The notes: generated by a model from the letters alone, not told the origin. Shown: positions 1 through 6,610, numbered from the stretch's first letter. The stretch: 7,685 bases of DNA from an uncultured Erythrobacteraceae bacterium (GCA_950071875.1 CATMNW010000107.1:1-7685); one strand, 5' to 3'. A program made the numbers and translations.

Positions 1-170
1 GTCAGACCCGCCTTGGTTTCCTCGCGGATGATGTCGTTGCACAGTTCGACGCATTCGTCGCAGATGAACACGGTCGGGCCCGCGATGAGTTTCCTCACCT
101 CGTGCTGCGACTTGCCGCAGAAGCTGCAATACAGGGTCGATTTGCTGTCGGTTCCGCTCAACTTGGTCAT
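1..170 (-). CDS. clpX: ATP-dependent Clp protease ATP-binding subunit ClpX, N-terminal part (cut by window edge)
   Basis: This gives the first 56 residues of ClpX, the AAA+ unfoldase that recognises tagged or damaged proteins in the cytoplasm and threads them into ClpP. The visible part is the N-terminal zinc-binding domain. The metal-binding cysteines are C15 and C18 in CSFCGKSQHEV and C37 and C40 in FICDECVELC, with the usual spacing of the ClpX zinc finger. The AAA+ motor lies beyond base 1. The ATG at 170-168 matches the usual ClpX start, with the zinc finger about 14 residues in. The ribosome-binding site is weak: AGGA lies only one base from the ATG. It follows clpP on the same strand after 185 bases, the standard clpP-clpX order. 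That gap is long enough for its own promoter, and a candidate lies at 240-269. The identification is secure although the gene is incomplete. Confidence 0.96.
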   Translation of the reverse strand, partial: MTKLSGTDSKSTLYCSFCGKSQHEVRKLIAGPTVFICDECVELCNDIIREETKAGL

Positions 171-195
171 ATCCTAACGTTGTCCCCGCGTGCCC

Positions 196-210
196 CTGGG
201 TCTTTCCCAG
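196..210 (-). repeat. short inverted repeat in the presumed clpX leader
   Basis: CTGGG and CCCAG flank a 5-base spacer, forming a perfect 5-bp hairpin 26-40 bases upstream of the clpX ATG. No T-run follows on either strand, so it is not an intrinsic terminator. It could be a leader hairpin or simply chance. Confidence 0.3.
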
Positions 211-239
211 AGTGTAGGGCGCGCAGGTTTTGGGTCAAT

Positions 240-269
240 ATCATAGGTAGCGCACACCCCTTGCCACAA
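240..269 (-). promoter_or_regulatory. candidate promoter for clpX
   Basis: On the minus strand a -35-like TTGTGG (plus-strand 264-269) and a -10-like TATGAT (240-245) are separated by 18 bases. Transcription would start near 233 and leave a leader of about 60 bases before the clpX ATG at 170. The -10 matches the sigma-70 consensus at 5 of 6 positions, while the -35 is moderate. It would let clpX be transcribed separately from clpP. This rests on sequence pattern only. Confidence 0.35.
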
Positions 270-320
270 GCTGAAGCGACAGGGTTGCCCAATTCCTACG
301 ACATTCTTGCAACAGTCCCG

Positions 321-341
321 CGCAGGCACATTCCGTGCGCG
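321..341 (-). other. weak hairpin just downstream of clpP
   Basis: Fifteen bases past the clpP stop, the minus strand can form CGC-GCAC, a 5-base loop, GTGC, a 2-base bulge, then GCG. This is 7 bp in all. There is no T-run after it, so it is at most a pause or mRNA-end structure. Read-through from clpP into clpX remains possible. Confidence 0.3.
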
Positions 342-355
342 AGGCGATGTCGCGA

Positions 356-1051
356 TTATTCGGGCGCGCCGCCTGATCCCTCGGCATCGCCACCTTCGTT
401 CTCGGGGCGCGTTTCGAACACCTTGTCGACGATGCCGAATTTCATCGCTTCTTCGGCTTCGAGGAAGGTGTCGCGGTCCATCGCCTTCTCGATGTCGTCG
501 AGGCTCTGGCCGGTGTACTTCACATAAAGGTCGTTCATGCGCTTCTTGATGCGCAGGATCTCGCGCGCCTGAATCTCGATGTCCGAGGCCATGCCGCGTG
601 CACCGCCCGAGGGCTGGTGAACCATGATGCGCGCATTGGGCAGTGCGATGCGCATGCCCGGCTCGCCCGCAGCCAGAAGGAAGCTGCCCATCGAGGCGGC
701 CTGGCCCATGCACACGGTCGAAACGCGAGGCTTGATATACTGCATGGTGTCGTGGATCGCCATGCCGGCCGTCACCACGCCGCCGGGCGAATTGATGTAC
801 ATGCTGATCGGCTTGGAGGGATTCTCGCTTTCGAGGAACAGCAGCTGTGCGGTAATGAGCGAGGCCATACCATCTTCCACCTGGCCGGTGACGAAAACGA
901 TGCGTTCACGCAGCAGGCGGCTGAAAATGTCGAAGCTGCGTTCGCCGCGGCTGGTCTGTTCCACCACTACGGGCACGAGAGCACCGGTAACGGGATCTGT
1001 AGTAAACTGGCCCTGGGTGCCGTGTGCGTCGCCGCCGAACAGGTCGATCAT
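356..1051 (-). CDS. clpP: ATP-dependent Clp protease proteolytic subunit ClpP
   Basis: This is a complete 231-residue ClpP, the serine peptidase that forms a double seven-membered ring and degrades proteins delivered by ClpX or ClpA in the cytoplasm. The catalytic triad is visible: Ser120 in GQAASMGS, His145 in MVHQPSGG and Asp194 in MDRDTFLE. The family signature YINSPGG is at residues 85-91. It is somewhat longer than the roughly 195-210 residues usual for ClpP. The extra length is an N-terminal leader of about 20-30 residues, which may be a propeptide, and a Gly/Glu-rich, probably disordered C-terminal tail (216-231). The ATG at 1051 has a clear ribosome-binding site, AAGAGGA at 1064-1058, six bases away. 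clpX follows downstream. A heat-shock-like promoter candidate lies at 1083-1116. The assignment is secure. Confidence 0.98.
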   Translation of the reverse strand: MIDLFGGDAHGTQGQFTTDPVTGALVPVVVEQTSRGERSFDIFSRLLRERIVFVTGQVEDGMASLITAQLLFLESENPSKPISMYINSPGGVVTAGMAIHDTMQYIKPRVSTVCMGQAASMGSFLLAAGEPGMRIALPNARIMVHQPSGGARGMASDIEIQAREILRIKKRMNDLYVKYTGQSLDDIEKAMDRDTFLEAEEAMKFGIVDKVFETRPENEGGDAEGSGGAPE

Positions 1052-1057
1052 GAATAT

Positions 1058-1064
1058 TCCTCTT
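1058..1064 (-). promoter_or_regulatory. ribosome-binding site of clpP
   Basis: AAGAGGA on the minus strand lies six bases before the clpP ATG. It is the clearest Shine-Dalgarno sequence on the left half of the minus strand, and it fixes the start. Confidence 0.75.
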
Positions 1065-1082
1065 GCCGGATCGTTTGACCGC

Positions 1083-1116
1083 CTATGTCGCCATGCCCCC
1101 CGCGATGTTCAAGGGG
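1083..1116 (-). promoter_or_regulatory. candidate heat-shock (RpoH-type) promoter of clpP
   Basis: The minus strand reads CCCCTTGAA (1116-1108), which contains the full CCCTTGAA core of the classical RpoH -35 element. Eighteen bases later is GACATAG (1089-1083), a partial match to the RpoH -10 CCCATnT in which only the CAT core agrees. Transcription would start near 1076, about 25 bases before the ATG. clpP is a known RpoH target in several proteobacteria, so the placement fits. The -10 is weak and the spacing is slightly long. Confidence 0.4.
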
Positions 1117-1167
1117 CTTTACCAAGCAATGCACGGGATATGTCGGCGGAAAGGGAAGGTGTCAGCA

Positions 1168-1180
1168 TCGCAATTGGCGA
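1168..1180. repeat. short imperfect palindrome in the clpP/receptor divergent region
   Basis: TCGC-AATTG-GCGA is a 13-base dyad between the divergent clpP and receptor genes. Its location would suit an operator, but the arms are only 4 bp and chance is a fair explanation. Apart from this and the candidate promoters, I see nothing else in 1052-1284. Confidence 0.2.
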
Positions 1181-1284
1181 ATCCGTTGGTCGGGCACCGA
1201 ACGCCATCGGTCGAAGGGGGGTTGGGTTTATCGGCTACAAACGTAAACGAAGGGGCGGGAGTAACAACCAAAGAACGTAATTCC

Positions 1285-3381
1285 ATGAGTTTACGCAACA
1301 TCGCCTTGATCGCATCCCCGCTCGCGCTGGGCCTCAGCGCCCCGAGCGTGGCCAGAGCCCAGGACGCCGCTGATGAACAGGATGCCTCTGGAGCAAATCC
1401 GACCGTAGCCGAGGGGGCACAGGTTTTCGAGCCCTCCTATTTTGCCCAGTTTGCGCCGCGAAACGCACTCGACATGGTCAGTCGGATCCCGGGGTTCAAC
1501 ATCAGCGGTGGTAACGATCAGGGACAGCGCGGTCTCGGTCAGGCCGATCAGAACGTGATCGTGAACGGGGAGCGTTTTTCGAGCAAGTCTGACAGCCTCC
1601 GCGACCAGTTGCGGCGAATACCGGCATCCGACGTAGTCCGGATCGAAATTGTCGATGGCAACTCCACTAACGTGCCCGGCCTTACCGGCCAGGTGGCGAA
1701 TGTCATATACACCCGCAGCGCAATGTCGGGCCAGTTCCGTTGGGAAACCGGCTTTCGCGCCCATAACACCGAAGCCCAGCTTTTCGGTGGCGAAGCATCG
1801 ATCACCGGAAGCAATGGTGCGCTCGATTACACGGTTTCTATTTCCAACGAGAACAATCGCTTCGGCGCTGACGGCCCGACCATTATCACCGATGGCAATG
1901 GCGGGTTGATCGAAGAGCAGTACACGAAATTGTCCGGCAAGTTCGACAATCCGAAACTGGCCACTGTCTTTGGATATGATTTCGGCGGCGGCACCGTCGC
2001 ATCTCTCAATCTCAGCTACCGCGAAGATTTTTACAGCAGGCGCGAACCCGAAACGGCAACTCCCGTCACTGGTCCGGTGCGCAATCGCGATTACAATATC
2101 GAGGAAGACGGGCCGGAATACGAAATCGGCGCCGATCTCGAATTCCCCCTTGGTCCCGGTACCATGAAGCTAATCGGCCTTGAGCGATTCGAGCGCGATA
2201 ATTTCGTCTCGACGGTCATCGACAGCTTTTCGGATGACAGCGCTTCAAGAGGCTCTCGCTTCACGCAGGTCAACGAGGCCGGAGAACGTATCGGGCGGTT
2301 CGAGTACGGTTGGGGGATGCTGAATGCCGACTGGCAGCTGTCGGGCGAAGCTGCCTTCAACCGGCTGGATCGCGTTTCGACCCTGTCCGTGCTGGATGGT
2401 GAAGGCGATTTCGAGCGCATTCCCTTCCCCGCAGGGATCGGCGGCGTAACGGAAGATCGCTATGAGGGCAGCCTGTCCATTTCGCGCGAGCTTTCGGACA
2501 CCCTGTCAGCACAACTTATCGGCGCGATCGAATTTTCCACGATCGAACAAACGGGCACGGCAGCGAACTCGCGGAGCTTCAAGCGCCCCAAAGGATCGTT
2601 CGCCACGACCTGGAAGCCAGCGGACGACTTCGATGTATCAGTGACGATCGCAAGACGGGTAAGCCAGCTGTCGTTCGGAGACTTCCTCGCCAGTGTAAAT
2701 CTCAACACCGACAACCAGAACGGCGGGAATAACGAACTGGTCCCCTACCAGAGCTGGAACATCGAGATCGAAGCGAACAAAACGCTTGGTGCGTGGGGTT
2801 CCATCCAGTTGCAGGCCCGACAGGCATGGTTCGAAGACTTCATCGACTGGTTTCCGTTGCCTGACGGGGGCGAAGCGCGTGGTAACATCGGGGATGCCGA
2901 CAGGCTGCATCTGCAGGCCAATGCCACGATCAACTTCGACCCCATTGGTTTCAGAGGCGCCCGGCTCGACATCGAGGCGATAAAACGCTGGATGAATGTG
3001 ACCGACCCCTTCACCGGCGCGGGTCGACCGTTTTCCAGCGACCAGGAAGGTGCGTTCGAGATCGATTTCCGCCATGACATCCCCTCGACCGACTGGGCAT
3101 GGGGAGGCAATCTCAGCCATTATGACAATGCCCCCTATTCGCGGCGTTTCGAAGCTGGTCGCGACTGGGAAGGCCCATTTTGGGGTATGCTGTTCATAGA
3201 GCACAAGGATGTGTTCGGACTGACGGTGAAGGCTCGCGCAGCAAACCTGTTGGGCGCACGGAACCGCTTCGAGCGCACCGTCTTTGACGGCCCGCGTCCC
3301 GACAGCCCGATCCTCTTTCGCGAAGATCTCGACCGTCGCATCGGTCCCATCTTCCGCCTTACCGTCAGCGGAGACTTCTGA
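1285..3381 (+). CDS. TonB-dependent receptor-like outer-membrane protein (plug plus beta-barrel)
   Basis: This 698-residue protein is probably an outer-membrane active transporter; its substrate cannot be read from the sequence. Residues 1-25 form a signal peptide (MSLRNIALIA, a hydrophobic core, then VARA cut before Q26). Residues 56-145 resemble a TonB plug domain: NALDMVSRIPGF, NVIVNGERFSSKS and RIPASDVVRIEIVDG. The rest alternates aromatic and polar residues as in beta-barrel strands. It ends in Phe (RLTVSGDF), the usual C-terminal signal for outer-membrane insertion. I see no clear TonB box between the signal peptide and the plug. The reading frame is open back to 1063, but the ATG at 1285 is chosen because it places the signal peptide at the N-terminus. 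Its ribosome-binding site is weak, with only AAAGAA nearby. A poor promoter candidate is TTGGGT (1222-1227) with TAAACG (1244-1249). The antiporter gene follows after 56 bases. Confidence 0.85.
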   Translation: MSLRNIALIASPLALGLSAPSVARAQDAADEQDASGANPTVAEGAQVFEPSYFAQFAPRNALDMVSRIPGFNISGGNDQGQRGLGQADQNVIVNGERFSSKSDSLRDQLRRIPASDVVRIEIVDGNSTNVPGLTGQVANVIYTRSAMSGQFRWETGFRAHNTEAQLFGGEASITGSNGALDYTVSISNENNRFGADGPTIITDGNGGLIEEQYTKLSGKFDNPKLATVFGYDFGGGTVASLNLSYREDFYSRREPETATPVTGPVRNRDYNIEEDGPEYEIGADLEFPLGPGTMKLIGLERFERDNFVSTVIDSFSDDSASRGSRFTQVNEAGERIGRFEYGWGMLNADWQLSGEAAFNRLDRVSTLSVLDGEGDFERIPFPAGIGGVTEDRYEGSLSISRELSDTLSAQLIGAIEFSTIEQTGTAANSRSFKRPKGSFATTWKPADDFDVSVTIARRVSQLSFGDFLASVNLNTDNQNGGNNELVPYQSWNIEIEANKTLGAWGSIQLQARQAWFEDFIDWFPLPDGGEARGNIGDADRLHLQANATINFDPIGFRGARLDIEAIKRWMNVTDPFTGAGRPFSSDQEGAFEIDFRHDIPSTDWAWGGNLSHYDNAPYSRRFEAGRDWEGPFWGMLFIEHKDVFGLTVKARAANLLGARNRFERTVFDGPRPDSPILFREDLDRRIGPIFRLTVSGDF

Positions 3382-3398
3382 GCCTCGGAAACCCCTCG

Positions 3399-3429
3399 CT
3401 CCCTTCGCGCGTTGGGCAACCCGAGGGAG
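3399..3429 (+). promoter_or_regulatory. hairpin that pairs the antiporter ribosome-binding site
   Basis: CTCCCT (3399-3404) is perfectly complementary to AGGGAG (3424-3429), which is the core of the antiporter's Shine-Dalgarno sequence. An alternative long-range stem pairs CCTCGG (3383-3388), just after the receptor stop codon, with CCGAGG (3421-3426), and also covers the site. A small GTT/AAC stem (around GGGC) can form inside the first loop. Either fold would hide the ribosome-binding site. Ribosomes finishing the receptor gene would cover the CCTCGG strand, so translational coupling is possible. There is no T-run, so this is not a terminator. Confidence 0.4.
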
Positions 3430-3430
3430 A
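3423..3430 (+). promoter_or_regulatory. ribosome-binding site that sets the TTG start of the antiporter
   Basis: GAGGGAGA ends seven bases before TTG at 3438. The next in-frame candidates (GTG 3459, ATG 3462) are too far from it and would cut into the first membrane segment, so the TTG start is favoured. Confidence 0.65.
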
Positions 3431-3437
3431 AGACTTC

Positions 3438-4805
3438 TTGGAATTCGATCCGCGTATCGTGATGTTCATCGTATTCGGTGCGGGTTTGACCCTCGCCGTC
3501 ACGCTCGAACGCTGGCTCGCAAAGGTGTGGCTCTCGCTACCGATTCTCTACGTTGCTGTAGGGTTCGCTGTCTGGTCTCTCCCGTTGGGCCTCCCGCATT
3601 TTAACCCGACCGTAGACGGGTTTGACGCCCTGACGCTGGAATACGCGACCGAGTTTATCGTCATTGCCTCGCTTATGGCTGCGGGAATTGCGATCGACAG
3701 GCCGGTTAGCTGGGCCAACTGGCGGCAGATCTGGCCCTTGCTCGTAATCGCCATGCCCTTGACTATCATTGCAGTGGCGCTGCTCGGCTGGTGGGCGCTC
3801 GGACTGGCTCCCGCCAGCGCGATCCTGCTTGGTGCAGCGCTCGCACCGACCGACCCGGTTCTTGCCCGGAGTGTACAGGTTGGCCCGCCAGGCGAAGACC
3901 AGCGACATGACGTTCGTTTCAGCCTGACCGTCGAAGCCGGTTTGAACGACGGTTTGGCATTTCCGTTCACTTATCTCGCCATCGCAGCAGTCGGCATGAC
4001 CGCGTTGGGCAGCTGGACATTCGAATGGGCTGCGCTGGACTTGGTGTGGCGAATTTTTGCCGGCTGTCTGGTCGGCTGGGCCGTGGGCCGAATCGGTTCC
4101 TGGTATGTCTTCGAACGCGAAGCCGACGCTCCGCTGGAAGAGATCGACGAAGAAAGCGAAAGCAGCGGACGGCCCGTCTATTCGACTAGCGAAGGCCTGA
4201 TAGTCCTTGGCACCCTGCTCCTCGCGTATGGACTGGCTGAGATCGTCGAAGGCTATGGCTTCCTTGCCGTGTTCGTCGGTGCCGTCACTGCGCGCCAGCG
4301 TGAGAACCGGAGCCGCTACCACAAGATCAGCCACCATTTCATCGACCAGATCGAGCAGATCGTGCTGGTTGCAGTGCTGTTCGGATTTGGCGCAATGCTG
4401 GCCAGCGGCGTTTTGGCAGCACTAACCTGGCCTGCCGCGCTGGTCGGCGTCGCACTCATTTTCATCATCCGGCCATTGTCCGGCCTGCTGGCCGAATTGA
4501 ACTGCAATTTGCCTATGATAGGAAAACTGGCCGTGGCTTTCCTCGGCGTGCGCGGAATGGGATCAATCTACTATCTCGCCTACGGGCAGAACAGCGCCGA
4601 CTTCGAGCAGATCGACCTGCTGTGGGCGACCGTCAGCTTCACCATACTGCTGTCGATAATCGTCCACGGCATTTTTTCCGGGCCATTCATCCGCCATGTC
4701 GAGGACCTGCGGGCTCATATCCATGCCGGTGAGGATACCAGTATGTTATCGCTATCGCCCGAGCCACGGCCATCCGATACAAAGCCAGCCCCAAGCAGCG
4801 ATTAG
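3438..4805 (+). CDS. cation:proton antiporter, CPA1/NhaP type (Na+/H+ exchanger family)
   Basis: This is a 455-residue inner-membrane protein with about 12 hydrophobic segments spread over residues 8-415. It probably exchanges Na+ or K+ for protons, which would serve pH and salt homeostasis. Family hallmarks are LAPTDPVLA (T138-D139-P140), the Asn-Asp pair N170-D171 in VEAGLNDGLAFPF that carries ions in CPA1 proteins, R345 in IIRPLSG, and GVRGMGSIYYLAYG (369-383). A charged, mainly acidic loop at about 226-248 (EREADAPLEEIDEESESSG) splits the hydrophobic halves and probably lies in the cytoplasm. The C-terminal tail from about 420 is hydrophilic and Pro/Ser-rich. Translation most likely begins at TTG, supported by GAGGGAGA seven bases upstream. 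It lies 56 bases after the receptor gene with no terminator between, so the two are probably co-transcribed. The ion specificity cannot be told from sequence. Confidence 0.9.
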   Translation: MEFDPRIVMFIVFGAGLTLAVTLERWLAKVWLSLPILYVAVGFAVWSLPLGLPHFNPTVDGFDALTLEYATEFIVIASLMAAGIAIDRPVSWANWRQIWPLLVIAMPLTIIAVALLGWWALGLAPASAILLGAALAPTDPVLARSVQVGPPGEDQRHDVRFSLTVEAGLNDGLAFPFTYLAIAAVGMTALGSWTFEWAALDLVWRIFAGCLVGWAVGRIGSWYVFEREADAPLEEIDEESESSGRPVYSTSEGLIVLGTLLLAYGLAEIVEGYGFLAVFVGAVTARQRENRSRYHKISHHFIDQIEQIVLVAVLFGFGAMLASGVLAALTWPAALVGVALIFIIRPLSGLLAELNCNLPMIGKLAVAFLGVRGMGSIYYLAYGQNSADFEQIDLLWATVSFTILLSIIVHGIFSGPFIRHVEDLRAHIHAGEDTSMLSLSPEPRPSDTKPAPSSD

Positions 4806-4815
4806 CGTAGGACGG

Positions 4816-4846
4816 AAAAAGGGCGGCGAACCGAAGTTCACCGCCC
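4816..4846 (-). terminator. intrinsic terminator of tig
   Basis: Read on the minus strand, GGGCGG, a T·C mismatch, GAAC, loop TTCG, GTTC and CCGCCC fold into a 10-bp stem with one internal mismatch. Five T residues follow. The C(UUCG)G tetraloop is an exceptionally stable hairpin cap. It begins 28 bases past the tig stop. On the plus strand the same stem is followed only by CTTCG, so it may slow antiporter transcription but is clearly oriented for tig. Confidence 0.88.
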
Positions 4847-4873
4847 CTTCGAAATCTTGCCAATCCGGCGAAA

Positions 4874-6439
4874 TTACTTCTTCGCAGCTGCCTTCTTGGC
4901 CGGAGCCTTCTTTCCAGCGGGCTTCTTGGCCGCGGTTTTCTTGGCAGGTGCCTTTTCGGCTTCCTTCTTTGCAGCCGGCTTCTTGGCGGCCGCCTTCTTG
5001 GCCGGGGCCTTCTTTTCATCGTCCTTCTTTGCAGCAGCCTTTTTCGCAGGAGCTTTCTTGGCTGCGGCCTTCTTCGCAGGAGCCTTCTTCTTCGGCTTCT
5101 CATCTGCGGTTTCTTCAGCTTCGATCGCAGCTTCGAGTTCTTCACGCGTTACTTCGCGATCGGTGATCTCGGCCTTGTCGAAGAGGAAGTCGACGACCTT
5201 GTCTTCATAAAGCGGCGCACGCAGCTGGGCGGCGGCCATAGGCTCGGACTGGACGTACTGGACGAAGCGCTCACGGTCCTCTGCACGGTACTGCTGGGCC
5301 GCCTGCTGGATGAGCATGTTCATCTCGTTGGCATTGACTTCAACACCGTTCTTCTGGCCGATCTCCGAGAGGAGCAGGCCGAGGCGGACACGACGTTCGG
5401 CGATCTTACGGTAATCGTCCTTCTCGTCTTCCATTTCCTTCAGCATGGCTTCGGCATCGTCCGACTGCGCGGCTTCCTGCTGCAGCTGGGCCCAGATCTG
5501 TTCGAATTCGGCATCGACCATGCCCTGCGGCACAGCGAAGTCGTGGCCGGCTGCCAGCGAGTCGAGAAGCTGGCGCTTCATCTGCGTACGGGTCAGGCCG
5601 GCAGTTTCCTGCTCAAGCTGGCCACGCAGCAGTTCTTTCAACTTGTCGAGGTTTTCAAGACCGAGGTTCTTGGCAAACTCGTCGTCGATCTTGGTGCCGG
5701 TCGGGGTCTTCACCTGCTGGACGGTGACGTCGAATTGCGCGTCCTTGCCCTTCAGATTTTCAGCCGGGTAATCTTCCGGGAAAGTGACCGTAATGGTCTT
5801 TTTGTCGCCGGTCTTCACGCCGGTGAGCTGTTCTTCGAAGCCCGGGATAAACTGGCCAGAGCCGATCACCAGCGGGGTGTTTTCCGCCTTGCCGCCCTCG
5901 AATTCGACACCGTCGATGCTGCCGACGAAGTCGATGATCAACTGATCGCCGTCGCCTGCCTTCTTGGTCTTGGCGGCATCCTTGTAAGCCTTGTTGTTCG
6001 ACGCGATGCGCTCGACCGCTTCGTCGACCTGTTTGTCGGTCACCGGAACGGTCAGGCGCTCGAGAGCCAGGCCATCGGTGTCCGGGGCTTCGATTTCGGG
6101 AAGCACTTCGACTTCAAGGCTGATCTCGGCGTCCTTGCCTTCCTCATAGCCTTCGCCAAGTTCGACCTTCGGCTGCATGGCAGGGCGCAGCTTGTTGTCA
6201 GCCATGGTCTTGTCGACCGATTCGCGGATCATGTCGTTCAAGGTCTGCGCGTGCAGCTGTTCGCCGTGCATCTTGCGAACCAGGTTCGCCGGAACCTTGC
6301 CAGGACGGAAGCCAGGCATTTTTACCTGCGGGGCGATCTTCTTGACTTCGGTACCAACGCGTTCGTCGATTTCCTTCGAAGGGATGGTGACGGTATAGGC
6401 GCGCTTGAGGCCTTCGTTGGCGGTCTCTTTGATCTGCAT
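4874..6439 (-). CDS. tig: trigger factor (ribosome-associated chaperone/peptidyl-prolyl isomerase) with long basic C-terminal tail
   Basis: This is a 521-residue trigger factor, which binds near the ribosomal exit tunnel and shields nascent chains. Residues 1-115 are the ribosome-binding domain, with the signature GFRPGKVP at 43-50 at the same position as in E. coli. Residues about 160-245 are the FKBP-like isomerase domain (DQLIIDFVGSIDG, FEGG, GSGQFIPGFEEQL). Residues about 246-430 are the helical C-terminal chaperone domain. Residues 448-521 are an added tail of 31 Lys, 28 Ala and 8 Pro out of 74, making the protein well over the usual 430-450. The frame is open to 6532, but ATG 6439 is chosen because MQIKETANEGLKR is the standard start and the upstream part lies in the tRNA gene. 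The ribosome-binding site is weak. A strong terminator follows. It may be co-transcribed with tRNA-Leu, whose 3' end is 63 bases upstream. Confidence 0.97.
   Translation of the reverse strand: MQIKETANEGLKRAYTVTIPSKEIDERVGTEVKKIAPQVKMPGFRPGKVPANLVRKMHGEQLHAQTLNDMIRESVDKTMADNKLRPAMQPKVELGEGYEEGKDAEISLEVEVLPEIEAPDTDGLALERLTVPVTDKQVDEAVERIASNNKAYKDAAKTKKAGDGDQLIIDFVGSIDGVEFEGGKAENTPLVIGSGQFIPGFEEQLTGVKTGDKKTITVTFPEDYPAENLKGKDAQFDVTVQQVKTPTGTKIDDEFAKNLGLENLDKLKELLRGQLEQETAGLTRTQMKRQLLDSLAAGHDFAVPQGMVDAEFEQIWAQLQQEAAQSDDAEAMLKEMEDEKDDYRKIAERRVRLGLLLSEIGQKNGVEVNANEMNMLIQQAAQQYRAEDRERFVQYVQSEPMAAAQLRAPLYEDKVVDFLFDKAEITDREVTREELEAAIEAEETADEKPKKKAPAKKAAAKKAPAKKAAAKKDDEKKAPAKKAAAKKPAAKKEAEKAPAKKTAAKKPAGKKAPAKKAAAKK
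4877..5098 (-). repeat. degenerate tandem repeat encoding the Lys/Ala/Pro tail of trigger factor
   Basis: The 3' end of tig is built of imperfect units encoding KKAPAKKAAA and variants such as KKAAAKKPAA and KKTAAKKPAG. The runs are broken by short acidic inserts, KKDDEKK at 471-477 and KKEAEK at 491-496. The pattern resembles the tails of bacterial histone H1-like proteins and alphaproteobacterial HU-like proteins. The codons vary between units, so the repetition is stronger in protein than in DNA. That suggests older, selected repeats rather than recent slippage. Confidence 0.85.
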
Positions 6440-6502
6440 GGGCTGAAACTCGTGACTTTTCTGACTGCGATATATGCGAGTGGGCTTTGCGCCGGGCGAA
6501 AC

Positions 6503-6587
6503 TGGTGCGGGCGAAGGGACTCGAACCCCCACATCTTGCGATACTGGTACCTAAAACCAGCGCGTCTACCAGTTCCGCCACGCCCGC
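6503..6587 (-). tRNA. tRNA-Leu, anticodon UAG
   Basis: The minus strand folds as a complete 85-base class II tRNA. The acceptor stem is GCGGGCG (6587-6581) with CGCCCGC (6513-6507), followed by discriminator A and an encoded CCA (6505-6503). The anticodon stem CTGGT/ACCAG holds loop TTTAGGT, giving anticodon UAG, which reads CUA and other CUN Leu codons. A long variable arm (around TATCGCAAGATG) is typical of tRNA-Leu. The T loop is TTCGAGT on a stem with two G-U pairs. It lies just upstream of tig, an arrangement I recall from other proteobacteria. A weak promoter candidate upstream is TTGCGC (6670-6665), 17 bases, then TAGAGG (6647-6642). Confidence 0.97.
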
Positions 6588-6610
6588 TAACCCGAACGAA
6601 GCTGCGTGAA

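Noticed and set aside
624..1280. Plus-strand open frame (218 residues) opposite clpP.
   Set aside because: It is a shadow of clpP in high-GC DNA, with no family features. clpP has its full catalytic triad and a ribosome-binding site.
1063..1284. Upstream extension of the receptor gene to a TTG at 1063 (74 more residues).
   Set aside because: It would bury the clear signal peptide that begins at 1285, and it overlaps the clpP ribosome-binding site and promoter region. An outer-membrane protein needs the signal peptide at its N-terminus.
3537..4337. Minus-strand open frame (266 residues) opposite the antiporter.
   Set aside because: The composition is that of a reversed membrane protein gene (Gln/Arg/Asp-rich), with no domain; the plus-strand antiporter explains the region.
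4816..4846. The tig terminator as a symmetrical bidirectional terminator.
   Set aside because: The T-run is present only on the minus-strand side; the plus-strand side has just CTTCG, so a strong effect on the antiporter is not supported.
4857..5210. Plus-strand frame rich in FAAAFLAGAFF, looking like a membrane protein.
   Set aside because: It is the antisense of the Lys/Ala tail repeats of tig; Lys codons read backwards give Phe/Leu, so the hydrophobicity is an artefact.
6440..6532. N-terminal extension of trigger factor by 31 residues.
   Set aside because: The extra codons run into the tRNA-Leu gene, and all known trigger factors start at the equivalent of MQIKET.
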